This document shows, piece after piece, positions 52,120 to 61,911 of a stretch of DNA of 64,000 nt. The notes below the pieces were generated by a model, which saw only the letters and a program-made list of their open reading frames with translations, was not told the DNA's origin and ran no database searches. Where the stretch lies: NCBI GenBank assembly GCA_004211905.1, contig SHBP01000003.1, positions 62,001 to 126,000 on the forward strand, in the 5' to 3' direction. Position numbers and translations under genes: made by a program. The first letter of the stretch is position 1. Every line of letters begins with the position of its first letter. Source of the DNA: SAR92 clade bacterium. Its GTDB lineage: Bacteria > Pseudomonadota > Gammaproteobacteria > Pseudomonadales > Porticoccaceae.

Positions 52120-53030
52120 TGTTACGCCTGGTGATTGTCAGCGGCCGTTCGGGTTCGGGCAAAACATCTGCGCTGAATGTCCTTGAAGATATCGGCTTTA
52201 CCTGTATCGATAATTTACCAGCTAGCTTATTGCCAAACCTAATCAAGGAACTCAACTCTGAGGATAGCAGAGGTAACTCTCAACTGACTCTAATCGAGGA
52301 TGAGGCACCCGAAACTGTTGCTTACGAGACTAAATTAGCGGTGGGTATCGATGCTCGCAATATAGTGGGTGATCTCAACAAACTACCCGAAATATTAAGT
52401 AGACTGGAAGCAGGGGGCATCGATGTAAGCGTCCTTTTTCTTCAAGCTCGTCGCAGTGAACTCATTAGACGCTATAGTGAAACCAGACGAAAGCATCCTT
52501 TAAGTAGAGGTGATGTCAGTCTGCCCGAAGCAATTGATCTTGAAGAAAAGATACTTTCTCCAATTTTGAACATCTCAGATAGAAATCTGGATACATCCGG
52601 ACTTTCGTTGCATCAATTAAGAGATCTTGTCAAAAACTCTGTCGATCCTAAGAGTACTGGCCATATGTCTATACTGTTTGAATCTTTCGGTTTTAAATGC
52701 GGTCTACCTGAAGCCTCTGACTTTATTTTTGACGTGCGCTGCCTGCCTAATCCTTATTGGAAACAAGAGCTTAGAACACAAACAGGCAATGATATAGGGG
52801 TTATTGAATTCCTTGAGGGTCAAGTAGAGGTAGCTTCAATGCTCGCAGATATTATTGGTTTTCTAACCCGCTGGATCCCTAAATTTCAAGCCAATAATCG
52901 TAGCTATTTAACTATCTCAATCGGATGTACAGGTGGTCAGCATCGTTCTGTATACTTGGCAAATCGTCTTCATGAGTATTTTTCAAGTAAGCACCCGTCT
53001 GTCCAGGTAGTTCACAAGGAGCTTCCTTGA
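52119..53030 (+). CDS. rapZ: RNase adapter protein RapZ (YvcJ family), with atypical termini
   Basis: A 303-residue P-loop protein. Walker A GRSGSGKTSA is at residues 9-18; IDNLPASLLP and the C-terminal GCTGGQHRSVYLANRL are conserved. Compared with E. coli RapZ (284 residues) it has an extra stretch of about 20 residues after LIKELNS (roughly 47-66). It ends at VVHKELP, without the basic KRKP-type tail that binds GlmY/GlmZ. So nucleotide/GlcN6P sensing may be kept while RNA adaptor function is doubtful. Confidence 0.92.
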   Translation: MLRLVIVSGRSGSGKTSALNVLEDIGFTCIDNLPASLLPNLIKELNSEDSRGNSQLTLIEDEAPETVAYETKLAVGIDARNIVGDLNKLPEILSRLEAGGIDVSVLFLQARRSELIRRYSETRRKHPLSRGDVSLPEAIDLEEKILSPILNISDRNLDTSGLSLHQLRDLVKNSVDPKSTGHMSILFESFGFKCGLPEASDFIFDVRCLPNPYWKQELRTQTGNDIGVIEFLEGQVEVASMLADIIGFLTRWIPKFQANNRSYLTISIGCTGGQHRSVYLANRLHEYFSSKHPSVQVVHKELP

Positions 53031-53039
53031 TGAAATGTA

Positions 53040-53309
53040 ATGATTCGCTCTAAAATTCTCGTTATTAATAAACTGGGACTCCATGCCCGTGCTGCGACTA
53101 AATTAGCGAGCACGGCTGGGCGTTACTCCTGTTCCATCAGGACAGGAACTCAGAAACCTCTGGTAGATGCAAAAAGTATAATGTCGTTAATGCTGTTAGC
53201 TGCAGCCCAAGGGACAGAACTCATTTTTGAATTTGATGGCCTAGAAGAAGAGTTAGCGTGCCAAGCCATAACTGATCTGTTCGCTGATTTTTTTGGTGAG
53301 GGGGAGTGA
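53040..53309 (+). CDS. ptsO: HPr-like phosphocarrier protein NPr
   Basis: An 89-residue HPr-family protein. The phosphorylated H15 is in NKLGLHARAATKLA; the regulatory-type serine S46 is in KSIMSLMLLA. It passes phosphate from PtsP to PtsN. Last gene of rpoN-hpf-ptsN-rapZ-ptsO; a 107-base gap before mgtE shows no clear terminator. Confidence 0.95.
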   Translation: MIRSKILVINKLGLHARAATKLASTAGRYSCSIRTGTQKPLVDAKSIMSLMLLAAAQGTELIFEFDGLEEELACQAITDLFADFFGEGE

Positions 53310-53416
53310 TTTGGTCTCGTTTAGGGCTATGGTCAAATGACAACCGTAGACTAATTTAAATATCCCCTATCGAATTTTCCCATACAAAGCTAGAATGGAG
53401 TCTAGTCCAGCACCAT

Positions 53417-54781
53417 ATGGCTCGACCGGGAAAGCGATGTATGATTATCAACGATAATTTACTTACCAAACTTGATAGCGCACTAGATTCAGTAACATTG
53501 AATCAGATTCGCCACGCCCTTAATAATCTTTCACCTCCAGATATCGCACATCAACTCGAGACTGCACCACCTAAATACCGGCATGTTCTATGGGAACTTA
53601 TCGATCCAGAGATCTCTGGTGAGGTACTTCATGATCTTTCAGATGAAATTCAATTAGAGTTTCTGAACAAGATGGATGGGGCTGAAGTGGCTCTATTAAC
53701 AGAAGGTCTCGATGTCGATGACATAGTAGATATTCTTCAGCAATTACCAGATCAGGTAATCCCAGAAGTACTGAAAGCGATGTCTGTGCAAGACCGTCAG
53801 CGTGTAGAGTCCGTTCTCACTTACGCTGAGGATACTGCTGGGGGTCTTATGGATCCCGAAGTTATTACCGTTAGGCCAGATATTAATGTTGATGTTGTAT
53901 TGCGATATCTAAGACGATTTGAAGAGATCCCAGACATCACTGACAATCTTTTTGTCGTGAGCCGCAATGATACTTTCTTAGGCAACTTACCAATCAGTAA
54001 ACTCCTTACTTCATCACCATCAACCACCGTTAGAGAGGTTATGAATACGGGTGTTAAAGCAATTGATGTCAACTTGATTGACTCAGAGGTTGCCCTTCGG
54101 TTTCAGCGCTATGACTTAGTATCTGCACCGGTTATTGATGATCACAATAGACTTTTAGGACGTATCACGATTGATGATGTTGTTGATGTTATTGTGGAGG
54201 ACGCTGACCACTCATTACTCGCAATGGCAGGTCTGAGTGACACTGAAGACACATTTTCATCAATTAGTAGAACCGCACCGCGCCGCGCCATATGGTTAGG
54301 TGTTAACTTAATTACAGCTATAGTAGCATCCTCTGCTATTAGCCTGTTCGAAGCGACTCTGGACAAGCTGGTTGCCCTCGCCATCCTGATGCCTATTGTT
54401 GCTAGCATGGGAGGCGTCGCAGGAAGCCAAACCCTCACCGTAGTAATTCGAGGTATGGCTTTGGGCCAGATTGAACGGGGAAATATAAGTTGGTTGCTGA
54501 GTAAAGAGTTTGCTGTAGGCATTGTAAATGGTCTTTTGTATGCCCTATTGGTTGGTTGTATAGTTTCTATATGGTTTCAAGATATAAGAATGGCCATTAT
54601 CATCGGCCTGGCGATGGCTATTAACTTAATAGCTGCCGCACTTACCGGAACGATTTTACCTGTAATATTAAGGTCTCTAAAAATTGACCCTGCATTAGCT
54701 GGTTCAGTTATTCTCACCACGATTACGGATATTGTCGGGTTCGTGTCCTTTCTTGGACTCGCAGCAGTATTTCTTGTGTAA
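53417..54781 (+). CDS. mgtE: Magnesium transporter MgtE
   Basis: A 454-residue protein. The N-terminal MgtE_N helical domain is at about 20-130, with two CBS domains at about 135-265 that sense magnesium. Five transmembrane helices in the C-terminal part carry the family pore. The first codons are uncertain: ATG 53417 has no close ribosome site, while ATG 53441 (MIINDNLLTKL) follows GGGA by ten bases. The stop overlaps the darP start by one base. Confidence 0.94.
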   Translation: MARPGKRCMIINDNLLTKLDSALDSVTLNQIRHALNNLSPPDIAHQLETAPPKYRHVLWELIDPEISGEVLHDLSDEIQLEFLNKMDGAEVALLTEGLDVDDIVDILQQLPDQVIPEVLKAMSVQDRQRVESVLTYAEDTAGGLMDPEVITVRPDINVDVVLRYLRRFEEIPDITDNLFVVSRNDTFLGNLPISKLLTSSPSTTVREVMNTGVKAIDVNLIDSEVALRFQRYDLVSAPVIDDHNRLLGRITIDDVVDVIVEDADHSLLAMAGLSDTEDTFSSISRTAPRRAIWLGVNLITAIVASSAISLFEATLDKLVALAILMPIVASMGGVAGSQTLTVVIRGMALGQIERGNISWLLSKEFAVGIVNGLLYALLVGCIVSIWFQDIRMAIIIGLAMAINLIAAALTGTILPVILRSLKIDPALAGSVILTTITDIVGFVSFLGLAAVFLV

Positions 54782-55284
54782 TGGACGATTCTAAAGAAAA
54801 ACCTGAGTATGACGGACCCAGTAAATCTCAACTAAAAAGAGATAGTCATGCATTGCAAGCTATAGGTAAAGAATTAGTTGAGATGCCTGAAGGAAAGCTC
54901 CAAAAATTTAATTTACCAGAAGCTTTAGAAGAAGCGATCTATGAAGCTCGAAGATTAAAAAGCCGAGAAGCGAAAAGACGTCACTTGCAGTATATCGGCA
55001 AACTAATGCGTATATCAGATATCGACGATATTCAAACAACACTCGACAAAATGGACCATCAATCTCTAACTTACCGTCAATATTTTGCACAGCTAGAGCA
55101 GTGGCGCGACAGACTGATTAACGGAGGAAATAGCGCCATCGATGATTTTGTCAATGAGCACTCACTTGCAGATCGCCAAAAATTGCGCAATTTACAACGA
55201 CAAGCTAACCGCGAGCAAGAACTTAAAAAATCGGCGGTCGCCAGTCGAAAACTTTTTACTTATATCAGATCACTAGCTGAATAA
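54781..55284 (+). CDS. darP: Ribosome-associated protein DarP (DUF615, YjgA)
   Basis: A 167-residue, highly charged helical protein. It has SKSQLKRDSHALQAIGKELV near the N-terminus and RRHLQYIGKLMRISD, both diagnostic for the YjgA/DarP family, which helps 50S assembly. It overlaps mgtE by one base. The 83-base gap before convergent yhdP holds no obvious terminator. Confidence 0.94.
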   Translation: MDDSKEKPEYDGPSKSQLKRDSHALQAIGKELVEMPEGKLQKFNLPEALEEAIYEARRLKSREAKRRHLQYIGKLMRISDIDDIQTTLDKMDHQSLTYRQYFAQLEQWRDRLINGGNSAIDDFVNEHSLADRQKLRNLQRQANREQELKKSAVASRKLFTYIRSLAE

Positions 55285-55367
55285 CATTTATTTCAAGCCA
55301 CCAAAAAATATTGAGTCGGCCAATATCCACTAAATATAGGTGCATTCTCTCGCTCAGTTGGGTGCTA

Positions 55368-58300
55368 TTATTCCTTATCACTACTCGATTGCTCGGGAAC
55401 TTGAGTGTCAACAGGCTTGTCATCTAGTTGCGCAGCAAATATTTTATCAACAGAAACTTCGATATCATCCCATGGGCCATTTAAGGTATAGCTAATACTG
55501 GAGAGTCTATCTACTTGTTTCTCTACGATCTTACTCGTTACGTAAACTCCTGCAGCTGCAGGAATACCTCCCAACAGCGCAACTACCCATGGCAAGTTAG
55601 TAGCCACTGGTAAAGTCGCAACAAGTTTTGCATCTGCAGTTTCATTAAGTAGGTTAAAATCACCTGCCATACTCATGCGACCTGAGGGCATCTCCATCCT
55701 GAGCGGATCGAAAAGACGCGCACTACCTCCATCAAATTCCACTTTACCCTGAAGATTGTTATAAGCTAAATTTTCTCCTACTACATCAGAGAAATCCAAC
55801 TGTAATCGTCGCAACCAATTCGCAAAATTAAATAAACTAATCAATTTTAACGCAGCACTAGCACCTCCAGGAGAGGTATAAAAGCTACCTTGATTGAGCT
55901 CTACATAGAAGTTTCCAGCTATATTTTGCTTAGAAAAATTCCAAGGTTGATCCAACCACTCAAGGTCAAGAACTAACTTCCCTGACTGGCTATCTACTGG
56001 CGTGGGTATTTCTAGGCCCTCGAAAAAATCGCCTATATTATTGATACCCACTGGCCCGGTCAGCCGGCTGGAATATTGCTTATCATCAAACCCCCAGAAA
56101 AATAGAGCCTCTCCTTCCTCAGCAAGCTCACCTGGCTTTAATCCAAAAATATCTCCTTGAATATTCTTGAACGCTGCGCCCTCTGAATTTGGCCGTAATT
56201 GAAAAGATATATTGCCCCACAATTTTTCATCGACAACCACACTTTCCAAGACGATATCTGATGCTGGAAATGTTCTTGGATCTAATAATTGATCGCTTAC
56301 TTTCTCAGCCAAAAAGTCTTTAGACATATTTAGCCTGGTTAAAGTTAGCTTCGGCACATCGCCGAGGGTGTCGTCAATTAATAACTTTCCATCACCAAGA
56401 TTAGTAAAGAACTGCAAATCAATTTGGCCATCAAAAAACTTAGTTTCTGATTTGATCTGTTTTAACTCTAAGGCACCCAATTCAAGAAAATCAAAGTTCA
56501 TATCGAAGACTGGATACCATGAGGGTTGAGTCTTAGAAGACTGTTCACCAAATAAGGTTGCAACCGGACGCCAAGAGTCAAGATCTACCGTTGGTAGATA
56601 AACTGCAATTAGCATTTCATTATCAGAAGGAATACTTGCTGTTCGATCAAAACTTGCAACTCCTCTTTTAAAAATGCTTTCAACAAATCGTAGATCTGCA
56701 ACCAATTTATCCCCCATGGTTCCCTCGATGCGGGTCAACCCAGAATCAAAGTGCAATTTCAAAGCAAGATCTCGTTTTTCACGAGCACTTTTCCCCAACG
56801 GCCACGGAAGGATTATCTCATTAGATTCTAACTGGCTCTTTATGAGTAAAGTCACTGGGCTGAGGTTGTCTGATCCCAAACTTAATGACTCCTGAGCAAC
56901 CCCAACTCCACCGTTAATGGTCAATTCTCCCTCAATGGGAATGTTGCCGGTGACAACTCTAGTCCATGGAAAATTGACTAGCTGGTTAAGACTCGCTGGC
57001 TCAACGATAGTATTTATGAAGATCCGTTGCATACCACTTCGCTTTGCCAGACTCGCGGACAAATTTTGGTTCCACAATTGACCTGTGATCGAATCAGAAT
57101 ATAGGCCCCTCTCATTTGAGAAGTTAAGAACTCCATTCATTTGAGTAAGGCTAACAGGCGTATTAGGAATGGATAACTGTGCATCAATCAGCGTACTTGA
57201 AATATTGTAAGTACCTGCAGAGGAGGCCCCTTCCGACTGCCTTAAAGGAACCTGAAGAGCTAATTGAGCTTCAACTTTCCCCTCATACTCCCAGCTCGGT
57301 AAAGGACCGAGATTATTAACCAATGATGAGTTAGCTAGGATACCAATAGCCTTGGAAACACTCGAATCAAGTTCTCCATTAATCGTTAACAAATTAGACT
57401 TGGGATGTCCAAGCGGATAGCTTCCCAATTCTAAGCTGGTATTCGAAATATTTGCACCACCTATAGTTCCCCGAGATACTTCACCTTGAGTAAAACGATC
57501 ATCAACTAACACTATTGCATCAAAGTCTCTCAGCCCAAGCCATTGAGGATGATAATCAAGAGCAGCAGTCTCAATATCAAACATCAACTGCGTGGTCTTC
57601 ATTACCGCTCCATCAACGCCAGAACCAGCCCTCTGAAGTAATCCAAACTCTCTGACGTTTCCCTTTAAATTAGATGCGCCTAGCCATTTTAGTAATGAGG
57701 GTGACAATTTATAGGGCAAGTATTCATTAAAATAGGCTGCATTAATATCGGCCCCACCAATGATCAGAGCAACTTCAGGTATAGATGTGTTTTTGGTTTT
57801 ATTTCGCTCCACCGAAAATAGAAAATTAGCATTGCCTGCCTCGAGTTGAGCAGTAATATTAGAACTTCTAATTATCAAATTTTCATCGGGGCCATTGAAT
57901 TGTGCGTAAACGGTTCCCACTGCCTTCTGAATTGGCAGGTAGTCCTTGTATACCTTCGGGAAAAATAGCTGAAACCCATCATTATCTTCAATATGGAAAA
58001 GCGCTTTTGTCCCCTCTATCTCCAGGTATCCATTAACGCCTTTAATCCCGGGTGCCCCTTTATAAGGAGAAACGTTGATATTTTCTAAGTTAGCTGAGGC
58101 AAAGTACCCAGCTTTATTGCGCCCGAAGGTTAGAATACTCAGCTCTCCTCGAGGCCGAAGCTTATCGACAGTTGTTAAAATGCTATCTGTCAAAACATCG
58201 GCTTTCTCGAGCAAGTCAGACAACAGGTCTAGATTCAAATGATTAATAGAAACATCAAAATCCTCCCACTGAGGGCCCAGCCTCTCACTGAAGACAACAT

Positions 58301-59306
58301 CTAATGGCTCTATTTGTGTATCCGACCAGTCAAAATCAAGGCTCTGAAAACGAAATCCCCAACTTGACCCTGGGATATACCAACCAATAATATCTGAACT
58401 CATGTTAGTAATAGGCGGCACATCAGCCAACCAATCCAAGGACACTTCAGAGACTGACATGGTCCCCTCAATATCTATTCTTCCGTCTTGGCTTATATCA
58501 AACCAGATTTCACTATTTGCTCCAGCTTTAAATTGCTTAAGCTCACTAAATGAACCTGGCATTAAAGATTTCCCCAACTCTACCAGCGGCGCTGATATAT
58601 CAAAGTTCTGAATCTTTAGATAACCTTCGGCGTTATATGAGTCAAGATCTGACGGATCTCCATACCCCTCTAAAACAAAAAGGGCAGGAACATCCTGGTC
58701 TGAGAAGTAAACCGACATTTCACTGCGATGGAACTCATCGTCGTTCTCAACTTTGACCGATGCCCCTTTAATACTAGTTGATTCACCTGAGAATGATTGA
58801 AGGTCTATATGAATGTTTTCTAAATGGATCAACCTACTGTGCATAAAGGGTTTTAAAAGCTCACCCAAATCTGTTTCAGACCCTCCTGTAAAGCCTTTCA
58901 AATTCCAACGTCCTACAGAGTCTTCAACCATTGTGATCGATAGATCATCAATAACTAACTCTCTCCATACCGCATTGGTATGCCGAAGGCTCCTAAATAG
59001 ATCAAGTTCTGCTCGGATCTTATCTAACACAAGCGAAGGGCTTTGGTCAGTATCAATAATGGTCACACTGGCTACTTCCAATATAGGCACTAGCCTCGGC
59101 CACTCGCCACTTAATTGACCAAGAGAGACTTCCACTCCAATGTTGTCTGAAAGCAATTCCTCAATATCTGGACGCAAACTATCCACTTGACTAATAGTTT
59201 GCCTACCAACCAAGACAAGAATCACAACGCCGACAATCAAAGATACACCAGTGACAAGAAGCCAGCGAGCCCAAGAAGCCATAGTGATTAGCAGTTTATC
59301 AGTCAT
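55368..59306 (-). CDS. yhdP: AsmA-like envelope protein YhdP
   Basis: A 1312-residue protein with an N-terminal membrane helix (about 13-32) and a very long periplasmic beta-rich region. The DUF3971 and AsmA-like C-terminal segments are recognised, for example GNFYVELNQGSFYTSPGGA and RMSMAGDFNLLNE. YhdP, TamB and YdbH are redundant carriers of phospholipid to the outer membrane in E. coli. It ends the mreBCD-maf-rng-yhdP cluster, nine bases after rng. Length is normal. Confidence 0.94.
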   Translation of the reverse strand: MTDKLLITMASWARWLLVTGVSLIVGVVILVLVGRQTISQVDSLRPDIEELLSDNIGVEVSLGQLSGEWPRLVPILEVASVTIIDTDQSPSLVLDKIRAELDLFRSLRHTNAVWRELVIDDLSITMVEDSVGRWNLKGFTGGSETDLGELLKPFMHSRLIHLENIHIDLQSFSGESTSIKGASVKVENDDEFHRSEMSVYFSDQDVPALFVLEGYGDPSDLDSYNAEGYLKIQNFDISAPLVELGKSLMPGSFSELKQFKAGANSEIWFDISQDGRIDIEGTMSVSEVSLDWLADVPPITNMSSDIIGWYIPGSSWGFRFQSLDFDWSDTQIEPLDVVFSERLGPQWEDFDVSINHLNLDLLSDLLEKADVLTDSILTTVDKLRPRGELSILTFGRNKAGYFASANLENINVSPYKGAPGIKGVNGYLEIEGTKALFHIEDNDGFQLFFPKVYKDYLPIQKAVGTVYAQFNGPDENLIIRSSNITAQLEAGNANFLFSVERNKTKNTSIPEVALIIGGADINAAYFNEYLPYKLSPSLLKWLGASNLKGNVREFGLLQRAGSGVDGAVMKTTQLMFDIETAALDYHPQWLGLRDFDAIVLVDDRFTQGEVSRGTIGGANISNTSLELGSYPLGHPKSNLLTINGELDSSVSKAIGILANSSLVNNLGPLPSWEYEGKVEAQLALQVPLRQSEGASSAGTYNISSTLIDAQLSIPNTPVSLTQMNGVLNFSNERGLYSDSITGQLWNQNLSASLAKRSGMQRIFINTIVEPASLNQLVNFPWTRVVTGNIPIEGELTINGGVGVAQESLSLGSDNLSPVTLLIKSQLESNEIILPWPLGKSAREKRDLALKLHFDSGLTRIEGTMGDKLVADLRFVESIFKRGVASFDRTASIPSDNEMLIAVYLPTVDLDSWRPVATLFGEQSSKTQPSWYPVFDMNFDFLELGALELKQIKSETKFFDGQIDLQFFTNLGDGKLLIDDTLGDVPKLTLTRLNMSKDFLAEKVSDQLLDPRTFPASDIVLESVVVDEKLWGNISFQLRPNSEGAAFKNIQGDIFGLKPGELAEEGEALFFWGFDDKQYSSRLTGPVGINNIGDFFEGLEIPTPVDSQSGKLVLDLEWLDQPWNFSKQNIAGNFYVELNQGSFYTSPGGASAALKLISLFNFANWLRRLQLDFSDVVGENLAYNNLQGKVEFDGGSARLFDPLRMEMPSGRMSMAGDFNLLNETADAKLVATLPVATNLPWVVALLGGIPAAAGVYVTSKIVEKQVDRLSSISYTLNGPWDDIEVSVDKIFAAQLDDKPVDTQVPEQSSSDKE

Positions 59307-59315
59307 TTTGCGGTC

Positions 59316-60818
59316 TCAAACCGGGATAATATTAAATTTCTCTCTAATAAATGATGATTCTAATGAGAGGTGAACCGAGCATTTTCTGGATTTCTCAAAA
59401 TCCTCTAAAACAGATCTGTTTGGCATCGATAAATACTCAATTACCTCAGAAGCTGCCTGTATCTTCAGATTTTTAGCTTCATAAATTTTGGAAACTCTCG
59501 AAAGCTCTCTCCAAATTTCATAGCTAACGGTCTCTACGGATTTTATCGCTCCTCGACCAGCACAGCCAGAACAATCATCATTTAATACATGCTGTAGGGA
59601 TTTATAGGTTCTTTGTCGATTGATCTGCACAAGTCCAAGTTCTGTAAATTTTGAAACATAGTTTTCAATCCGGTCACTGCTCATAGCGCGCTTTAAAATT
59701 TCTAACACTGAATTCTGGTTTTTCGTCATACTCATATCAATAAAATCGATAACGATAATACCGGACAGGTTACGAAGCCTTAGTTGCCGAGCTATCGTTT
59801 TTGCAGCCTGACAATTCGTCTCATAAACAGTTTGTTCTGGATCACCGCGACCTTTGCTAGCTCCTGTATTAACATCTATAGCAACAAGAGCCTCCGTTTG
59901 ATCAATAACAATGTATCCACCGCCGGCAAGATCAACTTTTCGGTGCAACGCTGCATCTATTTCTTCATCAATTTTGTATTTGCGGAACAGCGGCTCATCA
60001 TCCCCATAATAGGTCAGAAAATCCTCAAGCCCTGGATCGATTAATTCACAGTATTCGTGCAAGTCAGAAACGGTCTCATGGTTATCTACGGTTATATTTG
60101 TTAACCGAGTACGGTCTATATCTCTAATCAACCGTTGTTCAACAGAAAGCTCTTGATAAAGGCAGGCCGGTGTTTGAGCGCGAGCCTTTTTACCTTGCAA
60201 TGACGACCATAGAAGCTGCAAGAACTGAGCATCTGACTTTAAAACCTTAAGATCACAGTCTTGACCAGCAGATCGGACAATATAACTACCTTGATTAGTA
60301 TCATTGTCAGTGTAACACTCCCTCAAAATAGAAATTAAACCCTCTTCAAGACGCTCCCTCTCCTCTTTCGCTTTAATTAGACGAGATATTTTAATGCCCT
60401 CACGCCCGGGCATAAAAACCAGATACCTAGAAGCTATTGAAACTTGAGCAGTTAGTCTAGCCCCCTTATCTCCTATTGGCTCTTTGACAACCTGAACAAT
60501 AATTGACTGGCCATCATGCAGCAGATATTTAATCTCAGTAACACTAGCCGAGCTAGCTTTGCTCTTGGGTAGCTGTTGCGTCGGATCTATATCATCAATA
60601 TGTAAAAAGCCAGTACGACTTGCACCAAAATCAATGAACGCCGCTTGCAATCCAGGCATTATTCTAACAACTTTGCCTAAGTAAATATTGCCAACAATAC
60701 TTGATTCATTCTCACGCTCAATATGAATTTCTTGAACGACATTCTCCTCTAGCAAAGCAACGCGTAGCTCACCTGGTGTCGAATTAATAAGAAGTTCACA
60801 ATCCATATTTGTAGCCAT
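59316..60818 (-). CDS. rng: Ribonuclease G
   Basis: A 500-residue endoribonuclease that matures the 16S 5' end. It has an N-terminal S1 domain (about 38-130), the DNase I-like catalytic domain with DVNTG and VIDFIDM (metal-binding aspartates), and a zinc-link CSGCAGRG near residue 410. It lacks the RNase E degradosome scaffold, so it is RNase G. ATG 60818 gives MATNMDCELLINSTPGE; ATG four codons later is also possible. Confidence 0.96.
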   Translation of the reverse strand: MATNMDCELLINSTPGELRVALLEENVVQEIHIERENESSIVGNIYLGKVVRIMPGLQAAFIDFGASRTGFLHIDDIDPTQQLPKSKASSASVTEIKYLLHDGQSIIVQVVKEPIGDKGARLTAQVSIASRYLVFMPGREGIKISRLIKAKEERERLEEGLISILRECYTDNDTNQGSYIVRSAGQDCDLKVLKSDAQFLQLLWSSLQGKKARAQTPACLYQELSVEQRLIRDIDRTRLTNITVDNHETVSDLHEYCELIDPGLEDFLTYYGDDEPLFRKYKIDEEIDAALHRKVDLAGGGYIVIDQTEALVAIDVNTGASKGRGDPEQTVYETNCQAAKTIARQLRLRNLSGIIVIDFIDMSMTKNQNSVLEILKRAMSSDRIENYVSKFTELGLVQINRQRTYKSLQHVLNDDCSGCAGRGAIKSVETVSYEIWRELSRVSKIYEAKNLKIQAASEVIEYLSMPNRSVLEDFEKSRKCSVHLSLESSFIREKFNIIPV

Positions 60819-60833
60819 CTAAAGTCGAATTCC

Positions 60834-61457
60834 TTAGGAATCTTGCCAAATAGGCACATCAAATTCATTCAGCAAGGAATAAGTTTCTGCAATTGGCAAT
60901 CCAACAACACCGCTGTAACTTCCCAGGATCTCTTTAACAAAAATGGAACCGTACCCTTGAATGGCGTATCCTCCTGCTTTATCTTTGGGCTCGCCCGTTT
61001 GCCAATAAGAGAGAATTTCTTGGTCCGAAATAGCCCTGAACGTTACGGAAGTTTCAGACACCAACACGCCACTATTACTCCGACTACTCATTGCAACTGC
61101 CGATAATACACTGTGTTTGCGGCCAGATAATGATGTAATCATTTCTCTAAACGCATCAAAGTCACTGGGTTTACCAAACAATTGTCCATCGCACATAAGA
61201 ATAGTATCGGCACCAAGCGCTGGCCTATCGGAAAGTTCTAACTGGCATCCTTTATTGGCTTTTTCAAAAGCCATACGAGATACATACTCAAGTCCTGACT
61301 CATCCATTCGCGGACTTTCATCTATTTCAGGAACTACAACAATATATCTGACCCCTATCTGGTTCAATATATCGCGACGCCTTGGCGAGCCAGAAGATAG
61401 GACAAGGTCGTAAGTCTGGCCACCATCTGGGGAATCAATTTCGTTTTTGGTTAACAT
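60834..61457 (-). CDS. maf: Maf-family nucleoside triphosphate pyrophosphatase
   Basis: A 207-residue house-cleaning pyrophosphatase of the YhdE type (dTTP/UTP). SSGSPRRRDIL, the GADTIL motif and GGYAIQGYGSIF are intact. The N-terminus carries about 15 extra residues (MLTKNEIDSPDGGQT). ATG 61457 lies 23 bases inside mreD; no later in-frame ATG fits before the conserved SSGSPRR, so the overlap is probably real. Confidence 0.94.
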   Translation of the reverse strand: MLTKNEIDSPDGGQTYDLVLSSGSPRRRDILNQIGVRYIVVVPEIDESPRMDESGLEYVSRMAFEKANKGCQLELSDRPALGADTILMCDGQLFGKPSDFDAFREMITSLSGRKHSVLSAVAMSSRSNSGVLVSETSVTFRAISDQEILSYWQTGEPKDKAGGYAIQGYGSIFVKEILGSYSGVVGLPIAETYSLLNEFDVPIWQDS

Positions 61458-61911
61458 TTTTCAAGAACCAATCAATGAAAGGCCACACTAAAACCGAGGC
61501 GAGAGCTGCCATCGGTATGTAGCTATAGTCAGTCGGAATTTCCCACATCGAAAATACCATATTTCTAAAAATTTCAGCCAAAATTGTTAGTAAGAAAATA
61601 AATACACATCGATGAATCAAAGAAAAATACACTAGCCACCCGCTAAGAAAGAGTGGAATCGCAGCAATAATTGAGAAGGTTAAGATATGCAGTCCGATCG
61701 GAGAACGAAATATGATATCTGCTAATAGTCCTACTGCGGCAGCAAAACCCACTCCCCATTGGCTAGGCTGAAAAATAACCCATCCAACAGCCACTAACAG
61801 TAAAAAGTTTGGCTTCCAAAGCAGGAAGTAACCAGATACTGGCATGAGCTGTAAAACCACTGCCATGGCAATCGAGATAATAACGCCCATGCCCGGTCCT
61901 AATCGGATCAC
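61435..61911 (-). CDS. mreD: Rod shape-determining protein MreD
   Basis: A 158-residue inner-membrane protein with about five to six helices. It has the family features WKPNFLLLVAVGWV, GLLADIIFRSPIGLHIL and a C-terminal VLVWPFIDWFL. It works with MreB and MreC in the elongasome. It overlaps mreC by four bases and maf by 23. Confidence 0.93.
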   Translation of the reverse strand: MIRLGPGMGVIISIAMAVVLQLMPVSGYFLLWKPNFLLLVAVGWVIFQPSQWGVGFAAAVGLLADIIFRSPIGLHILTFSIIAAIPLFLSGWLVYFSLIHRCVFIFLLTILAEIFRNMVFSMWEIPTDYSYIPMAALASVLVWPFIDWFLKNVNQKRN

